Below, piece by piece: positions 23,700-34,469 of a stretch of DNA of 64,000 nt (the first letter of the stretch is position 1; the number at the start of each line of letters is the position of its first letter). The position numbers and the translations under genes were made by a program. The notes below the pieces were generated by a model that was not told the DNA's origin, did not search any database, and was given only the letters and a program-made list of their open reading frames with translations. The stretch covers positions 45,310,429 to 45,374,428 of the forward strand of contig OX485804.1 in the NCBI GenBank assembly GCA_950295325.1, read 5' to 3'. The stretch is from Polytrichum commune. Lineage: Eukaryota > Streptophyta > Polytrichopsida > Polytrichales > Polytrichaceae.

Positions 23700-24445
23700 T
23701 CATGATATAGCAAGCCTGCATCAAAATCAAAGATGGGGAGTTTTAATCCATCATGCTCAAGCACATGGGAGACGTCATATATGACATGGAAGAGTTGCGG
23801 GGTCCAAATGCAAAGCCTTGGGCTAGGGCTCGACTTATAACCTTATCTCTATCGTGCCTTATGCAAAACCTTGTGGGATCACGTTGAGGATTATCAGTGG
23901 TTGTTCAAAGCCCACATGTGGATTGTTGGATACCGGAGCATCCCTTACGCAAGTGTGGACACCGATGCTGCAACCGAGAATTACCGAGGTACTCTAAAGG
24001 TGGCACTCAAATGCGGGAAGAAAACAATGGTGGGCATGCGAGTGGATTGGATGATTCACGAGCTCACTAGAGTGGTCCTAACACACCACTGGTGCCAAAA
24101 CTCGAGAAACAACATGGTTTCATCATGCACAAGAAACACCGATACCTTGTGGTGGGTGCATTGTTGGTTGCTATGAATATCCCCTCCCTTTCAAATGTCA
24201 TTTTGCTTGTGATTTGTAGATGCCCTATATTTGGGGGGTGTGTGAAGAAATCACACATGACATACACCGTGCACAAACCAACGACAAAGTGGTCGAGCTG
24301 CAATTGTTTATACGCACAACATGAATATATTTGCAAGCATCATCTCAAAGTTCTCCAACTACTCAACCTATTGCTTGCAGAAGTTACTATTGCGAGGGTG
24401 TGTGGCAGCCTGCAAAAAACCTCTATAGGTGGGTCACAAAATTAG
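23700..24445 (+). pseudogene. Mutator-like (MULE/FAR1-type) transposase remnant with SWIM zinc finger
   Basis: The frame from 23871 contains GYRSIPYASVDTDAATENY followed by RGTLK, similar to the post-catalytic 'T-N-x-x-E-x-x-x-G-x-L-K' stretch of MULE transposases. After frame changes, the frame from 24092 contains WSSCNCLYAQHEYICKHH. This is a CxC...CxH SWIM zinc finger, which normally follows the MULE core. At least one frameshift separates the two parts, and the DDE core upstream is not readable. No terminal repeats were found. This is a dead element. Confidence 0.7.
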
Positions 24446-26686
24446 TTGACTCTAATGGCTGAAAGATAAGAGACCTCTAGCTCCACCATAGAGTACTAAT
24501 CACAACGTATTTGTGAGACACATAATAATACATTGTCAATGGAGCAAGTTGAGGACCAAATATGCATGTTGTATGTTTTACTTGTAGAAGCAGTGTTTGG
24601 CGATGTCAACATGGTGGGCCACCTCCCTGCTAATTTGTATTGGGTTATAATTAGGTGTTGAGGTAGGAATTGCTCACCTTAGCCAACAAGTCCCAAGTTT
24701 TGCTCCAAATATAGGTAAAGGTGGAATGAACTTATAGAGGACGAAGGATTTCTTGGATCATGGATATATACGTCACTAATCATGTCAAGGCAATGTTACA
24801 CAAAGGGGTTGTGTTTTGAAATTTTGGTATGCAATCTAATTAGCGCTCCCCCACAATCCTAGCATAACACTGGAACCATCAATCTGACCATTTTGGATGT
24901 AAATAAAGTTATCCATAAAGTCCCTCAAAGAGTCAAAAAGGGAGCAAACCATGGGTTTCATCATGTTTTGAAATATTTTTCTATTTCCAACATCCATCTA
25001 ACATCTTGGGATGGATATTATTTGCGATTCATGGATGCAAATTTAAAAGTTCGTTCATGATGGGTTCAAAGTTTGAGACTTGCTTTCTCATCTAAAAATG
25101 ATGCATTGAAATCTTGTATTGTGTTTTCTCACACAAGGTTCACCATTCAAGCTTCGGCACAAGTTTATGCATATTTCTATAATCATCCAACAATTTTCTT
25201 CAGAGGCATAATCCGACACTTGACTTCAAATTATCAAAGTTTTGAAGTGTCATTTCAATACTCAATACTCAAAATTCGGCACTTGACAACTCATTCTCAA
25301 AGTGCAACCATGATTAATACACATTTCAAAGTGGAGACTCATATTTTAGTAGAGTTGGAAATACACAAGAGGGCATTTAATTGGAATTACGGCACTCACA
25401 CTCAAGAATTTATGGGCCTTTTGATACATATTCAATTCTCTTCAACTCCATATTTGGCTCCAAAGAATTTGTTGACAAAGTCAAGGTATTAGTGGCAAGG
25501 AGGTGGGGTAGGGCCTTGCAAGCACCTATATGCAATGGCCTCGAGACCCGGCTAAACTAGGATACACTTTGTGTAACACTACTGTCAATGTTCTAATGTT
25601 CACCATGTCAATGTTTTAATACGAATCCATTACAATAGTGTTGTGTTTGAAACTAAGAGGGAATGTTATACACATGTGAAATTGCAATGACCTCATTCAT
25701 GAACTCTCAAATTGCCTCAACAATTGGCCACCTAATAATGTCCACAATACAATCATGTATGTATGGCATGATCTTAAATAATGCCTCCCTCATGTGATGT
25801 AACACTACACACAACAATTGATAAAGTTATGCCCCAATGGTCTTTGCCATTATCAAGTATATGTTTGGGAATGTGCATGGAGCGGCATTTTGTGCCCTTG
25901 AAGTTCTCCTCACCGGCCACAAAATCATCTAACCAATCTATTGGTATAGAACATTTCTCAACAAACCTATCTTTATGGTGCCAACTGTAGTGTCTCATGG
26001 TTACCTCCCAATGTAGATCTCTATGATCAAATGGTTTGCTTTGGCATATTTGGACCTTACTCTCTTGGGCCTAGAGGTCAGTGGAATGCAAGTCCCTAAA
26101 GACAAGTGCATGATTTATAGTGTGTTTGGGATCTTTGTTCTCCTAGGACGTGATATGATGCGTGCTCATGATTACATAAAGGAACGGACTATAAATCATT
26201 GAAACAATGACTCAAACATTATTTGTTTGGCGCCATTCCAAACAAAAGATTCATGTATTTCTTTCCCAAACAAAATTGATGCACTTCATTTGGAGATCAT
26301 GCAACCTAAAAAACATATAACAAATCTACCAAATTTGTCGGGCCTATGCGGCATCCATGCAATAGCCTTGCTACGAGGAACAAAAACAATGGGTTCTTAA
26401 ACTTATAAAGGTATGTGGCTCCATTGTGGGCACATCCAACTCCATGGTCAATTTGAATGTTGGATTTAATGCGTAACTATCTCATTTGGAGCGTTTGTGA
26501 ATCATGTGAATTGTCATTTCAAGTTTCATAATTGAATTTGAGATGCAAAAAGTTATATTAATAGGAGTGGAGAATTCTCCTTCCCTCTTGTGGTCACATA
26601 TACTTTTTTATTTATGTTCAAATAATGAAATTTAGAATGATTAGACACTTACATGTAATTTCATTTTCACATTTGTCCTTGTGAAT
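24446..26686. other. Intergenic, no gene recognised
   Basis: The longest frame (25073-25492, +, 139 aa) contains a duplicated phrase around IRHLT, encoded by repeated CGGCACTTGAC motifs at about 25215 and 25275. It has no known domain and is probably repeat-derived. The other frames are short. The remainder looks like decayed repeat DNA. Confidence 0.4.
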
Positions 26687-26790
26687 GATGGTGTCCATTC
26701 TTAAATACAAGCCTTGCCATATACCTTTCAAACTTAGGTGTCCAACTAAGAAGAGTGACCATATTTGCCCACATACCTTAAGGGACAAAA
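26687..26790. repeat. Second copy of the 5S-associated dispersed repeat
   Basis: GTGTCCATTCTTAAATACAA, AGGTGTCCAACTAAGAAGAG and TGACCATAT follow the same order as at 15033-15125, with substitutions and a short indel. It ends about 100 bp upstream of the RPL39 promoter region. Confidence 0.6.
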
Positions 26791-26892
26791 ATTGGTCTCC
26801 TTGAACAACACTTTATCCTTGTGAACGTATGTGACTTGTTCAAGTCACCGGCACCGTCCGATTGTCGAGGATCGACGGCTAGGGTGGGCAGC

Positions 26893-26905
26893 TAGGGTTA
26901 GGGTT
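26893..26905 (+). promoter_or_regulatory. Telo-box upstream of RPL39
   Basis: TAGGGTTAGGGTT lies 108 bp upstream of the RPL39 start codon. Telo-boxes (AAACCCTAA or its complement) are typical of plant ribosomal-protein and translation-factor promoters or 5' UTRs and promote coordinated expression in dividing cells. A related GGCTAGGGTGGG motif lies just upstream. Confidence 0.65.
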
Positions 26906-27012
26906 GGAGTCTTGCTACAACAATTCCTCTCGCACAAGGTGAAGCTCTTTCCCAAGCGTTCCTTCGGCCTACGCACCCCCTTGCGTTTCGCATCACCAAC
27001 CCGTCGGTCACC

Positions 27013-27696
27013 ATGGTATGCTCTCCATCGATGTAATTGATCACGTTCTCCATGATTCTTCGTGACGTTGTCGTTGGATGCAGGGCAAAGTTGAACGCCT
27101 TTGCCTACGCTACCGCTCGTCTATGTGGATCACTTGTTGTGTATAGGGTTTTGTAAGCATTAGGATATCTCAGAAAACCGGACAGTCGTTGCTTCAGCCT
27201 GGGCAGTCTTAGGCTATTCCTTCCCTTCCTTCACTACAGGTCAGAATGCCCTGCTTTAGCGTTGTTCAGTCGATTAATAAATTTTACTGAGTTGAAAAGC
27301 GTTTGTGAATTGACGAATGTTTGTACTATGTCTATAGCCGTCCCAAAAGACTTTCAGGATTAAGAAGAAATTGGCGAAGAAGCTGAGGCAAAATCGGCCT
27401 ATTCCTCACTGGATCCGGATGAGGACAGACAATACCATCAGGTAAACCCTTGAGAACATGTATCCCTTCTTCTTAACGTCTGTCTGTGGAAATGTTTTGC
27501 TGGATGATGATAGCTCTGCATCTTGTCATCGGAAGATAATTTAGATGTATGTCAAGATCAATTTATTCTTCATCTTTCACTGTATGTGTAATCCTGTCAT
27601 CTGCTGCTCGATCATCATTGATGAATTGGCATTGAAAACTATTTTAGGTACAACGCCAAGCGCAGGCACTGGCGCAGAACCAAGCTTGGTCTGTAG
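27013..27696 (+). CDS. RPL39: 60S ribosomal protein L39 (eL39)
   Basis: Three coding exons: the ATG alone (27013-27015), 27338-27441 and 27648-27696. They join to a 51-residue basic protein, the exact family length. Diagnostic pieces are [35 protein letters not shown] and [15 protein letters not shown]. eL39 lines the peptide exit tunnel of the cytosolic large ribosomal subunit. The start is certain because a 51-aa product beginning M-P-S is only obtained by splicing the lone ATG (ATG|GTATGC) to the CCGTCCCAA exon. The intron phases agree: 0 after the ATG, and 2 within the Arg codon AG|G. The last residue is Leu, where Phe or Leu is usual. A telo-box lies upstream. Confidence 0.96.
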
Positions 27697-30531
27697 TCTT
27701 GTGAAGACTGGGAATCAAGATGTAGTCTTTGATAGAGGATGCAGTTCAGCTTATTCACAGTAGGCATGAATTGCTGAACTATATTTTTTGGCAGTATAAT
27801 TGGTGTGCTTCTTGTTCCCGAGCTGAGTATGACCTAAATCAAATTGGGGAAGGCTTCTCAAAATTCTGTGAGCAATCTCACTACTTTGGTTTGGTTTGTC
27901 TCTGTTCGTGTTGCAGTTGTGTTCTTGGTTGATTTTCGCGACCATGCTTGTGTTCCAGCTGCATCATTATCCATATAACCTTTGAAGGGTTGCCCGTAGT
28001 TCTTCAAACATCATCTCTGATGATTTTTGATATGAAGTCTCCTGACCTATCGCATATTCGTATTCTCGGCATGGGCTATAGAAAACATTAAGGTTAATGC
28101 CGTCTTTCCGTGCGCTCATTGAGGTGCTTGGCTTGGTCCTCAAGTCCTTCTAGTTCAATACGTCCTGCTTGTGGGCCAAAGCATGTGCCATGCCAATTTA
28201 TTCCCGGATACTTTGAGGCTGTTATTAGGGTTCTGCAGTCCCTTTTACCACTTTCCGACTTCATAGTAGATGTGAAGTGCATTACGTGAAATCCGTGACT
28301 TCCATCTTTTGTACTTCAAAGCCTTTTCCCAAAATCCTATTCCCGTGCATGCGGATTGATTTTAACATCTGTTTGATCTGATGGCGGAGAGAAAGCACTG
28401 TTGTGGGCTTTGTCAATCTGATTTTAGTTTCTTTCCTACATTGCTCCTGATACTGTATCAGTGTGGTATAAATTGTGTAAATTATTGGGGGTTACCTTGA
28501 GCTGACAGCATCATGACGCCCAGGTCTGCCCAAATTTCTTGAAGTAAAACTTCAGAAATTCTGAAGTTTTAAACTAATAGAATTCTTCAACTCAACTTCA
28601 GAGAATATTGAAGGTACTAAAGTGCTGAAGATCAGCTCTACGGTCTTCATTATTAATTTGGTAGTCTTTATCTTTGGATTCACTTCAAATTCTAGCCAAC
28701 CCTAATCTATTGACTATGAGACCTGTTCCCATTCCAAATATGTTTATTTGGGCGCAGCGCATACACAAACGTTAGATTAATTCATGTTTTCCAGTTCTTC
28801 ACATCTGAAAACGTGTAGGATGTGTATGAAAGTATCTGTTAAACACGAACTATCAAAATGCTCATGAAACTCGCTCCAATATGTAAAAATATCCGCGCAA
28901 TGATCTTTGCTCTAGTTATTGGTATAACGCATCTAGCATTGCCTGGTTGCATAAGAACTAGCAGTTTAGCAGAAAATCAATGGAGGGATAGCCATACATC
29001 TTGCCTTTGGCTCAAGAGCCAATCTTTAATGACTACATGTATTGTATGTTCCCTCTACATAAATAGCATTAGTATGTACAGTTTGGGGTGTTCCTACCCA
29101 AACAAAATCATACGTCTGCATAGGCTGAAGAAAAGAGAATAAGGTGCGGAACACTTCATTCTCTCGGAGTGTCACAAAATGTATTTAAATCAGAGAGGAT
29201 GCAATCAACAACAATGGAAATGACACTCAGCATCTGTGCACGTCCGACTTTGCAAGTTGGGGGGAAATGAATGCAGTCCACTTGCAGAGAAACTCATGAT
29301 AAGGTGGGCAAATTGAATTCATGTAGCACAATCATGTTTGAATCATTTATTGTGCTGAATTGAATTCATGTATAACAATCATGACTGAATTTGTGTAGCA
29401 ACAAAACTGTTCCACTGCACTACAACCCCGAAATATGAGAGCTCGAATTACCAATGCTGTTTGAATAATAAAAAATGTTTCTGACAAAAATCAATCCAAC
29501 TATATTTAACATCTCTTCAGATTTTCTGAAAGTGGCGAGTCAAAATATAAGGTAGAGGGTGCTTATACCAACACTTTAAGCTATTGCACATACGTATGGC
29601 TATGTGGTTGATATATAAAATATATATTCATAGTAGCCTTTGGGCTAAACATAGGTATCAAGAAAGAAAAAATATTTACCGTCTCAATTGAATATTTGAT
29701 GAATATTCAAAGTCAAAACTATTAGCTTCCTTATACCAATTCATAGGCCCCGTGTATGGCAACCTCGCATATGATGAGGACCTCCACCTTCATTGCCTAG
29801 AACCAACACAACATAGTTGGGTACTAAACCCAAACTACATCAAAGCCCAAGTAGTAATGGTATGCAAAGCCACACGGCTTCCTTCATGATCCCTCCCGGT
29901 TCGCTTGCAAAACCATCACCTTGCATCCCGGGAACCGACCCCCTTGCATCCCGGGAAATGACCCTTTTGTGCTTTGTGGGCCTACATCCTTGGCGTTGTG
30001 AATAGAATGACTAGAATAGGCATTGACAAGCCACCCTAATCCCACCTTGAACCAACCCGAGATAGAGGGGAGCCCGTTACATACCCTACATGAAGGTCAT
30101 GGAGGCCGCTATGAGGTGGCACCACTAATGGCACCTAAAACCGTCACTCCGTGGGCCTAGACACTTGTACACCGCCAGGTACGGTTCAAGGTTGTAGAGT
30201 GTTGGCAATTGGGAGGTGTTTATAGATGTTGGTTTTGGATGGGGTGTTGGTTTTAGCACCCTCTACCTTACATTTGCTACTCTGTCCTCACCCTACAGCT
30301 TCCTCCTCTCTTGGCACATGTGATTCTGTAAAAAGGTCCACTATCCACACCAAAAGATCTATGCAGACATGGCTTGTCTGTGGTATAGCACATGCAAAAT
30401 ACAAGCTAACTTACCATTTGAGAGTCTATCCATACTAATATACAAAATATATATTAGGTGTACACGCACATTCAAAAGCATATCCGCTCGAGTATGTGTA
30501 TATGAGAATTAGAAGTAGTGTAATGGCAGTC
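27697..30531. other. Intergenic between RPL39 and TIC55-like genes
   Basis: This includes the RPL39 3' UTR and about 2.5 kb without a recognisable gene. Short frames at 28858-29142 and 30226-30438 (+) have no family features. A 25-bp near-perfect palindrome lies at 28546-28570 (arms AAAACTTCAGAA). A 16-bp phrase, CCTTGCATCCCGGGAA, occurs twice near 29920-29955. Confidence 0.4.
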
Positions 30532-33500
30532 TCACTTGCGGTGTGGCCTCACATAATTTCGAGTCAAAGCCAAGATACCTTGTGAGCAAGCATAGGCTGC
30601 TGCAAATGCAAGAAGGGCAAAGGCAACAAAAGCAGCTCTCCACACCACAGTTGATAGGGTTATGGCAACTCCAGCTGCTATGAGGCCCATTGCTACTGCA
30701 ATCTGTCCACAAAATCACCAATATTCAGATTCTCCGACAAGGTCTCAAGAGAACAACCCTTCCTGACGGTAAAGTAGCTTAAAAAGTCCCAAACAGCAGA
30801 CATTAGAGTTATCCTTTAATTCAACTGGAGATTTGGTTGGGAGTTGGTTGTTTTGCACACAATACTTTCCATGTTCAGCTTGGTGCATATTTGGAGTTGG
30901 TGTGGAGGTTTAAATGGAGAACATTCAATGTCACGTCATTGAGGGCCAAACTCATTTGGTCATGCCTTTGATGTAAAATTGTCCATCTTCCATCTACAGG
31001 TGGTGTACCCTGCTAGCCATGATAAGGTGGGCAAATTGCATGCAATTTGTCTAGGGCAATATTGAAACTGAAACAAAATGCTTGCAGAACTAACCTTTTG
31101 GTACTTTTGAAAGCTGTTCAGTGTTGACAAGCATGACTTGCAGTGGACAATGTGTCTGAAATAGCGGTTCGTTGGATCTCTTGCAAACATGGCCCCAAAC
31201 GAGCCCTTCATAGGATATGAAATTGCTGCGGCAGCAACTGGACCAGCAGGTGCAGCCTCTAGCATTGCTGGACTCTTTGGTAGGGAGATGGATTGGTGTC
31301 CAAAGTAGTATGGCATTCCATGACCCGTGAGATCATTCCACTTCCGGAATTCAGTGACCCATGTATCTGACGATTTGAGGTTGAGATACAGATTCTTGAG
31401 GGGAACGTTCTTTCGCACCAGAACCTCATTCTGAGAAGCCAAGAACCCCATGTCCTGCTCAAACACTGTGTTGCTCGTTCTGTGGATGATCCAGGGAGGG
31501 ATCCATTTCAACCTGTTTCCAAAATTCGTGCCGCCAAAGCGTACAAGTAGCATAGACTTGCCTTGACCGGCTGGTCTACATAGAAAGACAGCACTGAAGT
31601 AATCCTTGGTTCCATCTTCTTTCTCAATTACCTTGTCATTGCGTAAGCAGCAGGGTGCTTCAAAGCGTGTTGTATTTGTAAGCTTAGGGCTGCTAATTTC
31701 TCCCCAATTGCCTGCAAATCCCCGTGACGTGCGCTCTGTGACCTCAAATACCTGCAAGTTTCAAAAGCTGAGCTGTGTTTCTGAATCTGGTTGACCTGGT
31801 TGAGAAGACTGCAATTCTTGAACTTGAAAGATTTTAGCCAAAGCCAGAGATAGTAAAACATTGCGTAGCCCACATGTTGGCCTTGACTTTTGAAATAACA
31901 GCAGTGCATGAGGCCACAGAAATTTCAAGACCACATGGGTTGGATTTAGGCCAAGGCAACTGTCCACCATCGACCTTCAAAAACTAGAGGTTATCTGCAA
32001 TGAAAGACTGAAATTTCTGGACTTCAAGAGTGTCTCTAAAGTCACATATACTAATGAATTGCATAGCGTACATGTTGACCTTAATTTTGGACAGTACAGT
32101 ACTGCATGAGGTGTAGGAATTTGAGGACCATGGGGCTTAGATTTAGTGTCAATGCAACTGTCCACTGTCAGCCTCCAACAACTACTTGCAATTCAAAGAC
32201 ATCTAAATGATGCCAGACCGATACAAGCGCATGGAAAATCTTCTGCTCTACTGCAGAACATGACCAAACCCTCCCTCACAGAGAATAGTAGGTACGCACC
32301 AGAGCTTGGGCATTCTCGCGTTTGGCGGACAAATCGGTTCGGTCATGAGAGATTGGAATGTGAGCAGGGTCCATGAGATTCTCTAGAAGAATGGAGTAGT
32401 CATAGGGCAGCTCATGAATGGTAGAGACATCTTGAAACCCTTCCCTGGTGTAATGTTCATACCAGGGCAGCTTTTTAGGGTCTGCTGTTTTGGGATCACC
32501 AAGCCACACCCAAATGACTCCCTGTGATTCCTTCACTGCATATGTTCGCGCACAAGCTTGCTTTGGTATCTTGGCTCCTGCTGGCAGCTGCAATGTGCAG
32601 ATATCATCAACTTAGTGCAACAATACAATCTTCACAGCCAATCGGAAGCACAGAGTGTGAGACAAATTCGTATTGCACAATAGCCAACATAGAGGTGTCA
32701 GATACAAGTTCAGCATTGAAAAAAATTCATTCCCTTTGAGTTTGAGGTTGAGATTCAGAGCGACATTGAGGTTGAAAGATATGGCACCTGTGGAATTTTA
32801 GTGCATGCACCACTGCCTTCAAATTGCCAGCCATGGTAGAGACATTCCAGCCTTCCATCCGTCACCTGCCCTTCTGATAGTTTAGCTGACCTATATCACA
32901 GATACACAGTTTTACTGAGCAATATTGTAAATTTCCACAACGACATTACTGTGAATAAATTCTCCGATAATGTACTGCTGAAGCAATTGAATTTGCTTCA
33001 TGACAATCGAAGTACAGAGCGTCCTCGAGAGGTAGGGTTCGGGAGCGAGCTAACCTGTGAGGACACCGATCTTCAAAGCAGTTGAGATCGCCATTACCAT
33101 CATAGAACAATACAAGCGACCTGTCAAATACAGTAAGGCCTAGGGGGGCAGATTTAGGCATCTCATCGGTGAGGTACATAGGGTACCATTCCAATTCCCA
33201 ATTGTAATCCACTTGCTTCCTATTCCCTTCGCTCGTCGTCTCTTCAACAAAAACTCCAGGGCTTTCCACACCTACTCGCCTCGCAGAGCGAGATTTCGAC
33301 CCGAACAGACGATATTGTTCTGCCGAAGTGCCAAAGGCAGCTTCAGATTTGGAGGCTGTTCCACATCCTTGGTCGCCTATGATCGACCGGCAGCTGGAGA
33401 GAGGGATGCGGGGGTTCCTCCTTAGGGAGGGGAAACAGGGTGTGCAAATGGCGGTGGGGAGAACAGGGGCAGCTCGAGAAAAGCTGAATCGCGAAGAGTT

Positions 33501-33545
33501 CACATCCGAGAGTGGCTGTAGCATGACGGATGTGGTGGACGCCAT
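30532..33545 (-). CDS. TIC55: TIC55-like chloroplast Rieske monooxygenase
   Basis: Five exons (33545-33055, 32890-32788, 32587-32300, 31751-31095, 30702-30532) join in phase with GT-AG introns to about 569 aa. Residues 1-100 are Ser/Arg-rich, as in a plastid transit peptide. Then come DYNWELEWYPMYL, the Rieske [2Fe-2S] ligands CPHR and CLYHGW split by intron 1, and the mononuclear iron motif NLMDPAHIPISHDRTD. Further on are KSSDTWV, the CxxC pair HCKSC and two C-terminal hydrophobic helices ending NYVRPHRK. This order is that of the PAO/PTC52/TIC55 family. SAKLSEGQ, TFFD-type spacing and the C-terminus match TIC55 best. TIC55 sits in the inner envelope membrane; it was first described as a redox part of the TIC import complex and later as a phyllobilin hydroxylase in chlorophyll breakdown. 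The protein is slightly longer than usual because of the transit region. Confidence 0.93.
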
Positions 33546-34352
33546 GGCTATGTCACATGCAGCCTGCTAATTGAACCCAGAGATTTATTATAAGAGCCCT
33601 TTTCAATGCATCTAGCGCATGTAGCCAGAAAGGCTCCGTGAAATTCTATCCACAGCAACACAAACTATATCACCGTGTCAGACCTGACAAATAAATCGCG
33701 GAGATGTGTTTCCCAGTTCACATGACCCAATCGCTGAAGAATTCTAGAAGCTAAGATGTACAATTTATGTACTTTGTACCTTAACTTCTCCTGTAGTGAG
33801 CGTTGTTCACTGCCACAGTCCAGCCTTCGAAGTGAGGAGAACGACGTCTGCGATCACATTGAGAACACGAGGGTAGCTTCGGAACCGGATGACTGTTTTG
33901 CACACGAAACCAGGTGGCCTACCATGTGGTCCGCGGACTCTAGCATGGAATCCTGGCCTTCGAGGAGTGGACGGAGCAGATCATTGTTTCCTCTGGGAGG
34001 CTGCATCGAGGCCCTACGCTTCTGGGCGGAGAGGATCGACCGGCCAAAAGCAGGTTGAGTTGTCGTCTACGTAGTCTCCAAGGCACTAAACTTCACCTAA
34101 GTTAGGTTTCCATTTCTCCGCATGCCAGACAGAAAGGGAAGAACAGGAGAGAACACTATCTATGCCGGTACACACTTACTTGCAAATCCATCATGAGCTC
34201 AAGACGACACCACTTGACATTGCACAACATCACAGTTGGCTCTTGGACACAGAGCACACAGCTTGAGTTTCCAGGGAAGGAATTGTAGATAATTTCTACC
34301 GGTATCAGTGTTGGGAGTACGCAAGGAGGACAATTCCCAGTTCGCTTCTTTA
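33546..34352. promoter_or_regulatory. Divergent intergenic region between TIC55-like and glycosyltransferase genes
   Basis: About 0.8 kb separates the TIC55-like start codon (33545, minus) from the first possible start of the plus-strand glycosyltransferase (34353). It must contain both promoters. The frame at 33756-34058 has no recognised domain. I see no clear TATA pair or palindrome. Confidence 0.4.
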
Positions 34353-34469
34353 ATGCAACCTACTGACATTCTATTCTCTCAAAGTGACTCATTAATATCT
34401 GAACCGGGATTTTTTGGCTTTCACCGTACTTATAATTTTGTTCTGGAGCTTGAGCACGTTTTCGAAAAG

